This document shows positions 10,464 through 20,072 of a stretch of 64,000 bases of DNA, one piece after another. The notes under the pieces are model-generated. The model made no database searches and was not told where the DNA came from. It saw nothing but the letters and a program-made list of their open reading frames with translations. Numbering within the stretch: position 1 is the stretch's first letter; the number at the start of each line of letters is the position of its first letter. Made by a program: the position numbers and the translations under genes. Source of the stretch: Haberlea rhodopensis (lineage: Eukaryota; Streptophyta; Magnoliopsida; Lamiales; Gesneriaceae). The stretch spans positions 620,001 to 684,000 of the forward strand of contig CAJQUN010000153.1 of the NCBI GenBank assembly GCA_907163345.1, given 5' to 3'.

Positions 10464-13400
10464 ATGGCAACTACAAACGTTACTAGCACTTTATCACTGC
10501 GATCAGTCCTTGAGAAGGACAAATTAAATGGGACAAATTTCCTAGACTGGCATAGGAACTTGAGGATAGTCCTCAAACAAGAAAAGAAACAATATGTTCT
10601 AGAGGAACCCTTGCTCGCTGAGGAACCTCCCCTAACAGCTACAAGAGCTGAAAAAGATGCTTACAAGAAGCATCAGAGTGACGCACTTGATGTTGGGTGC
10701 CTCATGCTTGCCACTATGAACTCTGAGCTTCAGAAGCAACATGAGGAAATGGAGGCGTTCGATATGATCGAACACTTAAAGCAGTTGTACCAACAGCAAG
10801 CTAGACAAGAGAGGTATGACATCTCTAAAGCGTTATTCCAGTGCAGGATGGTAGAAGGAAGCTTAGTTGGAACTCATGTGCTCAAGATGATTGGGTACAT
10901 TGAGAATCTGGACAAGCTAGGTTTTCCATTGGACCAAGAGTTGGCCACCGATGTAATCTTGCAATCGTTGCCGGAGAGCTTCAGTCAATTTGTAGTAAAT
11001 TACAATATGACTGATATGGAAAAGACTCTGCCCCAGTTGCTTGGTATGTTGAGAACATATGAAGCAAACACTAAGAAGACTAAGACCACAAATGTCCTTA
11101 TTGTGAATAAAGGCAAAGGAAGGGCCAAAACTAAAGGCAACAAGAAAGCAAAGAAGGTCTTTGCTAAATCTAAGCCAAAGTCTTCTGCACTAAAGCCAAA
11201 GGGAGGGATAGCAAAGGAAGGGAACTGTTTCCATTGCGGTGAGACCGGCCATTGGAAAAGAAACTGCAAAGTATATCTGGAGGATCTAAAGAAAGGAAGT
11301 GTGACTTCCGCTTCAGGTATTTTTGTTATAGAAGTCAATTTATCTACTTCTTCATCTTGGGTATTAGATACTGGATGTGGATCTCACATTTGTGTAAATG
11401 TGCAGGATCTCAAAAGGAGTAGGGCATTGGCAAAAGGTGAAGTTGATCTCCGAGTTGGAAATGGAGCAAGAGTTGCTGCATTAGCTATAGGAGATTATCA
11501 TTTAGCTTTACCTTCTGGTTTATCGTTGATTTTAAAAGACTGTTATTTTGTGCCTTCAATTACTAAAAACATTATATCTATTTCTTGTTTGGACAAGTAT
11601 GGTTTTTCATTTATAATAAAGGACAATTGTTGTTCTATTTATTTAAATGATATGTTTTATGCTGATGCACAAATGGTGAATGGTCTTTATGTATTAAATC
11701 TTGATATACCTATCTATAACATAAATACTAAAAGGATTAAAAATAATGATTGTAATCCGACTTATCTCTGGCACTGTCGCTTGGGCCACATAAACGAGAA
11801 CCGCATATCTAAACTTCATAAGGATGGAGTATTAGATTCATTTGATTTTGAATCATATGAAACATGCGAATCTTGTTTAATGGGCAAGATGACTAAAGCC
11901 CCTTTCAAGGGACATGTTGAAAGGGCAAATGTTTTATTGGGACTAATACATAGTGATGTATGTGGACCAATAAGTACACAAGCTAGAGGTGGTTTTCAAT
12001 ACTTCGTTACATTTACTGATGACCTCAGTAGATATGGGTATGTGTACCTAATGAAACATAAACATGAAACCTTTGAAAAGTTCAAAGATTTCAAGAATGA
12101 AGTACAAAACCAACTTGGCAAAAGTATCAAAATCCTTCGATCAGATCGAGGAGGAGAATACTTAAGCCAAGAGTTTCATGACTATCTAAAGGAGTGTGGG
12201 ATAGTCCCACAACTCACTCCTCCGTATACTCCACAATGGAATGGTGTATCCGAGAGGAGAAATCGAACCTTGTTAGACATGGTTAGATCAATGATGAGTC
12301 ATGCAGATCTTCCGATATCATTTTGGGGACACGCTCTAGAAACAGCGATTTTCTTACTGAACCGTGTTCCATCTAAATCAGTGGAAAAGACACCATATGA
12401 GATATGGACTGGGAAGCGTCCCAGTATGTCTTTTATGAAGATTTGGGGTTGTGAGGCTTTCGTTAGACGTCACGCCACTAACAAACTTGGACCCAAATCT
12501 GATAAGTGTTTATTTGTGGGGTATCCTAAGGAAACGAAAGGATACTATTTCTATTATCCCACCGAGAACAAAATAGTTGTTGCTCGGACTGGTGTATTTC
12601 TTGAAAGAGAATTTATTTCTAGAAAAACCAGTGGGAGAAAAATAGAACTTAGTGAAGTTCAACCACAAGAAAACACTGAACCTGAAATTGAGATGGAAAC
12701 AGAGCAGGCACCACAAACTGTTGTGGAAGAAGCACCTGCTCAAGAGACACAAGCCCAGCGTAGGTCTGTAAGAGTACACCGGGAGCCAGAGAGATATGGA
12801 TTTCTTGTGACTCAACAAGGTGACTTACTACTTATTGATGAGGATGAGCCGTCATCTTATCAACAAGCTATAATGGGCAATGATTCTGAGAAATGGCAAG
12901 AAGCCATGAAATCTGAGATGGAATCCATGTATGCAAACCAAGTATGGACTTTGGTTGATCCACCTGAAGGGGTACGACCCATAGGGTGCAAATGGATTTT
13001 CAAGAAAAAGACCGATATGGATGGTAATGTACAAACCTATAAAGGTCGGCTGGTTGCAAAAGGATTCAAACAAATTCATGGTATTGACTATGATGAAACC
13101 TTTTCACCAGTGGCCATGGTTAAATCCATAAGGATCTTACTTGCAATAGCTGCATTTCATGATTATGAAATCTGGCAGATGGATGTCAAAACAGCTTTCC
13201 TTAATGGAAATCTGCTCGAGGATGTGTACATGACACAGCCCGAGGGTTTTGTCGATCCAAAGGATGCTGGAAAGATATGCAAGCTACAACGATCCATTTA
13301 TGGATTGAAGCAGGCTTCTCGGAGTTGGAATCTTCGTTTTGATGATGCAATCAAAGAGTTTGGTTTTATCAAAAATGAAGATGAACCTTGTGTCTACAAG

Positions 13401-14348
13401 AAGGTCAGTGGGAGCCTAATCATTTTCCTAGTGTTGTATGTAGATGACATACTTCTTATTGGAAATGATATCCCTGCCTTGCAATCTGTAAAGATTTGGC
13501 TAGGGAACTGCTTTTCGATGAAAGACTTAGGAGAAGCTACCTATGTGTTAGGAATCAAGATCTATAGAGATAGATCGAGAAGGCTTCTTGGTCTAAGTCA
13601 AAGTACATACATAGACAATGTGCTTAAAAGGTTTAGCATGCAAGAATCCAAGAAAGGATTCGTGCCTATGACACATGGTATTTATCTCTCGAAGGAACAG
13701 TGTCCTTCAACACCAGATGAGAGACAACGCATGAGTAAGATTCCATACGCATCAGCTATTGGATCTATCATGTATGCCATGATATGTACTCGTCCCGATG
13801 TATCGTATGCTTTGAGCATGACGAGCAGATATCAAGTTGATCCAGGTGAAGGTCACTGGATTGCTGTCAAGAATATCCTAAAGTACTTGAGAAGGACTAA
13901 GGATACATTCTTGATTTATGGAGGTGAGGAAGAGCTCAATGTAATGGGTTACACTGATGCAAGCTTCCAAACCGACAAAGATGATTTTCGATCGCAATCT
14001 GGATATGTGTATTGCCTAAATGGAGGTGCTGTGAGCTGGAAGAGTTCAAAGCAAGAAACAGTAGCCGATTCTACAACGGAAGCTGAGTATATTGCTGCCT
14101 CGGATGCAGCAAAGGAAGCTGTTTGGATGAGGAAGTTCATTTCTGAACTTGGAGTGGTGCCTAGCATTAAAGATCCGATAGAACTCTATTGTGACAACAA
14201 TGGAGCGATCGCATTGGCTAAGGAACCAAGATCTCACCAAAGATCCAAGCACATACTTAGGCGTTTCCATTTCATTCGAGAAATCGTTGAAAGGGGAGAT
14301 GTTAAAATATGCAAAGTACCAACAGATGATAATGTATCTGACCATTGA
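10464..14348 (+). CDS. Ty1/copia gag-pol polyprotein of C1
   Basis: A 1,294-codon frame encoding the whole replication machinery in copia order. The gag zinc knuckle CFHCGETGHWKRNC spans 255-268. Protease has DTGC with D302. Integrase has H437 and the CESC cysteines near 468-471, then D498, D561 and E597 with the expected D(35)E spacing. RT runs from about 827 with YVDD at 992-995, and RNase H has YTDAS (D1165) and DSTTEAEY (about 1202). ATG at 10,464 is in a good context (CCATGG) and is conserved in C2 and C3. One C lost near 14,341 changes VSDPLTKPL to a stop, removing the last ~27 residues of a 1,320-residue protein. The motifs are TNT1-like; the exact copia lineage is uncertain. The core enzymes are intact, so this is the least damaged copy here. 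Confidence 0.97.
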   Translation: MATTNVTSTLSLRSVLEKDKLNGTNFLDWHRNLRIVLKQEKKQYVLEEPLLAEEPPLTATRAEKDAYKKHQSDALDVGCLMLATMNSELQKQHEEMEAFDMIEHLKQLYQQQARQERYDISKALFQCRMVEGSLVGTHVLKMIGYIENLDKLGFPLDQELATDVILQSLPESFSQFVVNYNMTDMEKTLPQLLGMLRTYEANTKKTKTTNVLIVNKGKGRAKTKGNKKAKKVFAKSKPKSSALKPKGGIAKEGNCFHCGETGHWKRNCKVYLEDLKKGSVTSASGIFVIEVNLSTSSSWVLDTGCGSHICVNVQDLKRSRALAKGEVDLRVGNGARVAALAIGDYHLALPSGLSLILKDCYFVPSITKNIISISCLDKYGFSFIIKDNCCSIYLNDMFYADAQMVNGLYVLNLDIPIYNINTKRIKNNDCNPTYLWHCRLGHINENRISKLHKDGVLDSFDFESYETCESCLMGKMTKAPFKGHVERANVLLGLIHSDVCGPISTQARGGFQYFVTFTDDLSRYGYVYLMKHKHETFEKFKDFKNEVQNQLGKSIKILRSDRGGEYLSQEFHDYLKECGIVPQLTPPYTPQWNGVSERRNRTLLDMVRSMMSHADLPISFWGHALETAIFLLNRVPSKSVEKTPYEIWTGKRPSMSFMKIWGCEAFVRRHATNKLGPKSDKCLFVGYPKETKGYYFYYPTENKIVVARTGVFLEREFISRKTSGRKIELSEVQPQENTEPEIEMETEQAPQTVVEEAPAQETQAQRRSVRVHREPERYGFLVTQQGDLLLIDEDEPSSYQQAIMGNDSEKWQEAMKSEMESMYANQVWTLVDPPEGVRPIGCKWIFKKKTDMDGNVQTYKGRLVAKGFKQIHGIDYDETFSPVAMVKSIRILLAIAAFHDYEIWQMDVKTAFLNGNLLEDVYMTQPEGFVDPKDAGKICKLQRSIYGLKQASRSWNLRFDDAIKEFGFIKNEDEPCVYKKVSGSLIIFLVLYVDDILLIGNDIPALQSVKIWLGNCFSMKDLGEATYVLGIKIYRDRSRRLLGLSQSTYIDNVLKRFSMQESKKGFVPMTHGIYLSKEQCPSTPDERQRMSKIPYASAIGSIMYAMICTRPDVSYALSMTSRYQVDPGEGHWIAVKNILKYLRRTKDTFLIYGGEEELNVMGYTDASFQTDKDDFRSQSGYVYCLNGGAVSWKSSKQETVADSTTEAEYIAASDAAKEAVWMRKFISELGVVPSIKDPIELYCDNNGAIALAKEPRSHQRSKHILRRFHFIREIVERGDVKICKVPTDDNVSDH

Positions 14349-14428
14349 CGAAGCCGCTGTCACAGCAGAAGCATGATCGTCATACTAGATCTCTAGGCAT
14401 TAGGTATATGTCTGAGTGGTCTTAGTGC

Positions 14429-14440
14429 AAGTGGGAGATT
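14429..14440 (+). promoter_or_regulatory. Polypurine tract of C1
   Basis: AAGTGGGAGATT directly before the 3' LTR; the same string precedes the 3' LTRs of C2 and C3. It would prime plus-strand DNA synthesis. Confidence 0.85.
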
Positions 14441-15925
14441 TGTTGGGATATGCCCTAAGACAAGTCATTAGATGATTGTTTAAGACATACAATGTTTATG
14501 GATTTATGAATGGCAATTCATTATTGTATATTATTCTTTTAACTGTGCATTGTGAATTAATATATATGTTAATGTCCTTAGAATAATATTGTATTATTCT
14601 TAAAGATGTTCCTAGTCAAGTATTATCATGAAAGGGATAATGATAATACGTAGAGACTAGTATATGTTGATCGATGAATTGTTCATTGATATGAGATATC
14701 AAATCAACATATGGGTACATGTTAGAGAACGATGTACTGAACAGACCCACCATGAGAATGCAACATGGATAGTTATATGATCGTCATATGCAATTCTCAT
14801 AGTGATAATAATGTATGTAATCCTTACGACTTGTGATCATCAGAGATCCCAACATAAGGAGTTATGTATCTTGATATCGTCAAACGTTACCCGTAACAGG
14901 GTATACTATAAAGGCGACCATTGGATACACTACGAATTATGTAGAGGGATGTTGACTGATCGAGATAGGATTTGTCCCTCCTATATAACAGGAGATGTGT
15001 TTGGCCCTTGATCAAGTGAGAACTAAAATGCATGGCCATGCTCGAATGAGTCGATATGAGATATCGAGCTTATTCGTTTATTCTAGTTCTACTTGGGGAT
15101 CAAGAAATAGAGATTGAATATACGAGTATGACTATTCCATGACTCGTGTTCAATCTAAACACAAAGGACAAAGGGATTAAGTTACATGATTAATATTATC
15201 ACGAGTTCTAAAGGTTATGTCGAGTCATTGACATTCTCGTAATTTGGGTAGCATCGATGTGTTGCTAGATACCGCTCGATGCTTGCGACATAAAATGAGA
15301 TTTTATGTCACTGCCAACATTACGAGATCCTATCGGTCGCACAAAAGATTAAATCGAGAAGGGAAATTAAATTCATGGGATGAATTAAATAATTAAGAGG
15401 AGTCTTAATTAATTATCATAAGGATTAATTAAATCATGGGCTTAAGCCCATGAAGCTTTAAGAAAGCCTTTAATTAATTATATTTAATATGATTGCAAGG
15501 TGATTAATTGCAAGACAATTTCATATCACAAAACCTACACCAAAGCAAGCTCTCGGCCGCACCATCAAGTTGAACTCTCGGCTCTCATAGCCGTGTGGTT
15601 CTTGGTGGCTTTTCGTGCCATCTTCGATTGTGAATCGAGTTAACTTCGTGTATAGGATTAATAACTCGTCTAGCAACGTGTTATTAATCCATCCCTTCAC
15701 TCGATTTGATCGTGTGGATACCGTTGAGGCAAAACCAATCGAGTTTTGCTTAGTGACTCGGAGAAGGCGTAAGACGTGGTGCAGCTCCGTGGATTCGGCC
15801 TCAAACACGCTACAAGTACGACACTTGTTATTCTCTAATCCGATATGAATCCCTATGTATAGATCGCTGGTTTGTAATCCCAAAATTTTATTCCGCTGCG
15901 CTGTATGCTCATGGGGTTACTTACA
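14441..15925 (+). repeat. 3' LTR of copia C1
   Basis: 1,485 bp, nearly identical to 7,258-8,744. It retains the 69-codon frame (14,802-15,011) and ends at TSD copy CCACA. A small difference near 15,820 (GTACGACAC against GGGTAAGACAC) and single-base changes separate it from the 5' LTR. Confidence 0.95.
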
Positions 15926-16967
15926 CCACATACTTTCATGCATGTAATAAAATTAAAGGTTCACTTATAACTTAAACCTACATGCATTAAATCTACCCCT
16001 TTTTATCATTACCCGACCAGCTTTTTCAAAAAACAGGGAATGATTCTTCAGTCCAGAATTCTTGAACACACATCTTTATAGCAATGAAACTACTACATAT
16101 CCCGTAGTTCATGTTTAAACAAATCTGTTGCCATGTTCACCAAACTTCCGTGTATGTACTCATGCCAAAGGTTTATTCATAACCTAAGCTAGCGTGCTTC
16201 AAATCTTCATAATAAAAGCCCTACTCAACATAAAAACAGGGTACTTCCTTTCCCAGATTTTCGAGGAGCCCTTTTTACAATCGAAAATCTAACACATAAG
16301 TCGTGTAAGCCACTTAACAAAGCATGCTAGGGACATCATAAACATTACCTACAAGTGTTCATAACATGGTTTCAATAACCCTAACACTAGCATGCCAAAA
16401 CTGCTATGTATAACATACATATAAAAACACGAAAAGCTGGTGAACCAGCGTGATCCCTCACCACTTTTGCTCTCCGATTTTTGTCAAGAAAAGACAAGTA
16501 ATTTCCGACCACTTTCCTCCTAGCAGCAGTCCAGATATCAGACGAAGAGAAGGGAGGAAGAAGGAGGTTTTTGGAAGAGATTTTGGTGAAAATATCTAAG
16601 TGGGAACATGCCTGCCTGGTCAACTTCTTTTCCAGAAAACAGGGGAGGGGGCGTGGGTTGCATGCAAGTGGGGGGTGGGTGGTTGCATGTAGGGTGGTTT
16701 TGTGGTGTTTAATTGTATCCCGGTATTTTGTACGATGCATTAAAATATCCTCACTCGATATTTTCTAACTTCATTTAATTAATACATCCTTTAAAAACAC
16801 CCAATATGCTCCCCACATCATATCATCATATCATAAATCGTGGCCCCCAATTTAAAATACCACAACCCTCTTAAATACATCGTAATTCATTATTGTAGCA
16901 CATAATCATATATCATTTCATCATCGTAGCATAAAATCCTTTAACCTTTCGTGGGTATTACATCATA

Positions 16968-17702
16968 TGCTGCTTCCGGTGTTTTGCACATTATGGAACC
17001 TCCTGAGGCTGCATCAATCATAGAACGGTTAGATGAAAACAAACCGTTGTAAAAAGTCTGTACCTGAAGCCATATAGGAAGTCCGTGGTGTGGGCATCTC
17101 CTCAGCAAATCTTTGAAACGATCCCACGCCTCATATAGTGTTTCAGGGTCGTATTGCCCGAATGTGGTGATATCGTTCCTCATCTTTGCCGTCTTGGAAG
17201 GAGGAAAGTATTTGGACAGAAACGCTTGCGTCATCCCCTCCCAAGTTGTTATTGAACCTGCAGGTAAAGAGTTCAATCACGCTTTAGCTTTATCCTTTAG
17301 TGAGAAAGGAAATAACCTTAACCTGATGGCGTCATCAGAAACGCCATTATGTTTAAATGTGTCACAGATCTCCAAGAAGTTGGAGATGTGAGCGTTCGGA
17401 TCATCAGTGGCTACTCCTCCAAACATCACTGAATGTTGGATCATCTGTATTATCGCCAGCTTTATTTCAAAGTTGTTTGCTTGAATGGTTGTCCTTGTAA
17501 TGCTAGATAATGATCCATGAAAAGCCGGTTGGGCATAATCCATCATCGATCTGGGATTCAATGCTTCATTGTTAGCGCCCCCTTCTTGATTATGTTCAGC
17601 CATTGCTCGAGCTTCTCTAATTCTTCGTAGACACGTACGCTCGATTTCTGGGTCAATTTGCTCGAGTGTGGGGTTGCTACTCCTTAGCATGCACCACGAC
17701 AA
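16968..17702 (-). pseudogene. Athila-like gag, N-terminal part (5' of the U1 insertion)
   Basis: The frame opens near 17,702 with residues resembling the Athila gag start and continues through MVFGG-like and FPPSKTAKMRNDI regions to KTPEAAY, where U1 interrupts it at 16,967. A TGA at 17,277-17,279 follows KDKAKA; relatives have KAKAWLNSLPAGS, so TGG to TGA (G to A) is likely. This is the structural capsid region. It continues at 5,904 with no base lost once U1 and one TSD are removed. No ATG marks a clear start; a TAG lies just upstream of the TTG-SWCML segment. Confidence 0.85.
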
Positions 17703-17842
17703 TAACTACCTGTAAAAATTAATCCAAAAGGAGAAGATGCGACGGTATTAAATTTGACGGTCAAAAGTGACAAAACAAAACAAAACAAAAATTAATGGCT
17801 AAATTACAATTAACTAATCTCGTATGATATTATTAAAACTAG

Positions 17843-17860
17843 TCCCCGGCAACGGTGCCA
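17843..17860 (-). promoter_or_regulatory. Primer-binding site of the Athila-like element (tRNA-Asp type)
   Basis: On the minus strand TGGCACCGTTGCCGGGGA. It matches the tRNA-Asp-derived site TGGCGCCGTTGCCGGGGA except for one CpG-to-CpA change. It lies six bases inside the LTR end. Confidence 0.85.
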
Positions 17861-18852
17861 AAAACTTGATCGCTTATTTTTTTTAAACAATTAATTTCAA
17901 TCTAGCGATTTTAGACCGCAAGTGCACGGTGTCAAGTTTTAATATAGTGATATTATAAGTAAGGATGTCGAACCCACAGGGACTAATGTATAAGTACCAA
18001 ATAAAATTAGTTAAATTATATTGGGCCTATGAAAAAGATGATTAATTAACGAATTAAACTAAAGAATTAAAAACTCAAAACTAACACAATTCCTTTGAAG
18101 ATGCGAAGGAATTCCGCTCGAGAAATCTATCAAGATGTTCGTTCAATTATGTATCGTCAATGATTGGTTTGTTAAAACAACTTCTTAACAATCAATTCTT
18201 AAGGTGACGGGTTTCTGATTATAATCGATACACTCTCTCGAGCTGTGTTGAAAATAGCAGTAAATTGACACTAGTAACTCTCGTTCACTAATACCAATTT
18301 AATACCGAATAAATCTCTATGAAAACCGTTATTCTTTAAATCGTTCAATTTAAAGTGATCACGTATATGATTTAATCTCTTAAACATACAACATGAATTA
18401 TTTGAGCGTATTACAATTTTATCTCTCGATCTCGATTGCAATTCACAAGTTCAATCAAAGGTAGCTAGGCTTTGATAGCATGGAGCATATAATTCATGAA
18501 CAAAAGATATTGATTCACTTAAACACAACCAAATCAAAGATTCAAACACAAAATCACTTAAAATTGATAGAATAAACCAGATTAAATTCAAATCAAATTC
18601 AAATAGATGTTCAATCGTTTCTCAACCTCAAAAACATCAACTAAATATGAAAATCAAATTAATCTAGATTTTAGAAATACGATAAACGTAGGAGGACTCC
18701 GTGCGTTGAACGATCTTTCTTCTCTCGCTTCGTTCCTTGCACTTCAAAGGATTCTTCGACCTTCTCTTGTTCCGGGAGGATGAAAGGCGGCTAAGAATAA
18801 TTTAGGTCTGATTATTCTTCAGAATATAGGGTGCAATTTTTGTGCCTCTTTT

Positions 18853-18864
18853 CCTTATTTATAG
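18853..18864 (-). promoter_or_regulatory. TATA box of the Athila-like LTR
   Basis: CTATAAATAAGG on the minus strand, about 520 bp into the LTR, with purine-rich sequence on both sides. It is the best core-promoter match in this LTR. Confidence 0.6.
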
Positions 18865-18935
18865 AGGAGGGGAGATAGGGATTTGTTTCATAAAATCAGA
18901 CCAAATCAAGAGTTTTATTTTCTGGAAAATCTCCG

Positions 18936-19186
18936 TCTCGATCGATCGAGCCTTACGTCTCGATCGATCGATCGTCTTCAGCATCCGAGTCTTCAATTCT
19001 CTGCCTCTCTCAATTGATCGAGATGAATCTTCCGATCGATCGAAACTTCTTCTCAAATTCTTTTTCAACTTTCTGCCTGAGTCAATCGATCGAGACGGAT
19101 GTTGATCGATCGAGAATCCAAATTCTTTGTTGGCCATTCTTCTGCCTCGCTCGATCGATTGGGAAGCTTGTTCCGATCGATCGAGA
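18936..19186. repeat. CGATCGATCG palindrome array in the Athila LTR
   Basis: Roughly eight exact or near copies of CGATCGATCG or TCGATCGA within 250 bp. The phrase TTTTTCAACTTTCTGCCT (19,061-19,078) is shared almost exactly with U2 (60,323-60,340), in the same orientation relative to both elements. Confidence 0.85.
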
Positions 19187-19387
19187 GTTCCATAACTCAC
19201 ATTCCTCATTTATTGGCTTTATTTGATCTGTTTTCTTCCTTGTAGCTCAATTCTTCCATATTCCACCTAGATTCCTGAAACAAGTAAATAAATACCAAAA
19301 AGCATAACATCTTCACGGAATCGTGAATCTACACGAATATATATACAAATCAAGACCTAAATACGCGTAATAATCAACCCTATCACA

Positions 19388-19442
19388 AAGTGTACACAAG
19401 ACTCAAGACTAGAGCATTCTCAGTTTATGCTCTGATACCAAC
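19388..19442 (-). promoter_or_regulatory. Primer-binding site and leader start of Tekay-like element R
   Basis: TGGTATCAGAGC on the minus strand (19,429-19,440), two bases from the LTR end at 19,443. It is followed by about 40 bp of leader (GAGAATGCTCTAGTCTTGAG), of a kind common after the primer site in Tekay/Del elements. The Athila-like element is inserted in this leader. The rest of R lies left of the window. Confidence 0.85.
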
Positions 19443-20072
19443 TGTGAGGATCCGTTCCTGATCAAGTGTTTAATTATCACACAATGATTATTTAGTTGTA
19501 AACATCGGAAGATTATTTTAAAAGTTCTTAAAAGTTCTGCCAACAAGTAACTCTAAAAATTTCGGCATTACCTCCGCGCACGAGGGACATACCTGAAAAA
19601 ATGAAAAAACAAAAACAATATCCCAGTGTAGCAAGTAAATAAATAATACCATAGCATGCATCATAGGCACTCAGCACATAATCCATACTAAAAATATTTA
19701 CATCATGCCGTAGCATGCACAAAATATCTCCAGCACAAAATTTATACTCTAAATATTTACATAATACCATCAGCAATAAAGAAACAACAGATATTCACCC
19801 ATAATCAAGACTCGAAGGAAATAAACTTAATTTACATAGTTATACTATTCAGGACACACCCTGGTATACGTAACTATCCTACGACTGGGAAAAGACAAAA
19901 GAAAACAACCTCAGGTAATACTTCCAGCGAGCATTCTGTAGGACCCTTCTAGCTAAACAAGAATTAGCAGTTAAATGAACACCTAAACCATAATTAGGTA
20001 GAGAGGTTTACAAAAATTTTGGCAGAGTCTCCCCATAAAATGGGCTATCCGAGAATAAACTAAACACCAAAA

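Larger units (their letters stand above)
7258..15925 (+). mobile_element. Complete Ty1/copia element C1
   Basis: An 8,668-bp element flanked by CCACA (7,253-7,257 and 15,926-15,930). LTRs are 7,258-8,744 and 14,441-15,925, starting TGTTGGGATATGCC and ending GGTTACTTACA. By eye the LTRs differ by about four or five substitutions and a few small indels, so insertion is recent. One nearly full-length gag-pol ORF lies between a 1.7-kb leader and a polypurine tract. C2 and C3 are close relatives. It sits inside solo LTR U1. Confidence 0.97.
5910..16962 (-). mobile_element. Solo LTR U1 (Tekay/P-related family), split by copia C1
   Basis: Begins TGTGGGG and ends TATTACA on the plus strand, flanked by TCATA at 5,905-5,909 and 16,963-16,967. 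Removing it restores Athila gag exactly. In its own orientation (minus) it starts TGTAATACCCACGAAA and ends GGTGGGAAGACCCCACA, matching U2 (59,365-61,455) and the end of the P LTRs. Without C1 and its TSD it is about 2,380 bp with no coding region, so it is a solo LTR left by LTR-LTR recombination. It carries a hairpin array (6,331-6,588) and a CGATCGATCG array (6,926-7,145). Confidence 0.9.
1..19387 (-). mobile_element. Athila-like Ty3/gypsy element, partial, interrupted
   Basis: Reading on the minus strand, the order is 5' LTR (17,867-19,387), tRNA-Asp-type primer site, gag, protease, RT, RNase H, integrase and a G-run motif. The element leaves the window on the left, so its 3' LTR and TSD partner are not visible. 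Bases 19,388-19,392 (AAGTG) would be the TSD on this side. Gag is split by the solo LTR U1 (5,910-16,962); removing U1 and one TCATA copy restores a continuous gag frame. Coding regions carry at least five in-frame stops and several 1-nt shifts, so the copy is dead. The Athila assignment rests on the gag zinc-knuckle context, the DLGA protease and the primer site. Confidence 0.9.
17867..19387 (-). repeat. 5' LTR of the Athila-like element
   Basis: On the minus strand it starts TGTGATAGGGTTG and ends TAAGCGATCA (1,521 bp). A TATA box CTATAAATAAGG lies at 18,853-18,864. Upstream of it, in the U3 position, is a CGATCGATCG array (18,936-19,186). No ORF of interest; short frames on either strand are translations of the palindrome array. 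Confidence 0.85.

Noticed and set aside
11000..11338. Long antisense frames over copia gag-pol (e.g. 112, 102 and 146 codons)
   Set aside because: Mirror frames of the conserved polyprotein; they recur only because the coding strand is conserved.
16387..16768. 117- and 65-codon frames in U1
   Set aside because: They overlap on opposite strands in a pyrimidine-rich LTR leader; the matching part of U2 (60,994-61,266) has different frames.
18842..19226. Serine/arginine/aspartate-rich small frames (DRS repeats) on both strands, also at 6,970-7,194 and 60,286-60,634
   Set aside because: They are translations of the CGATCGATCG palindrome arrays and appear on both strands at once; no start context or conservation as protein.
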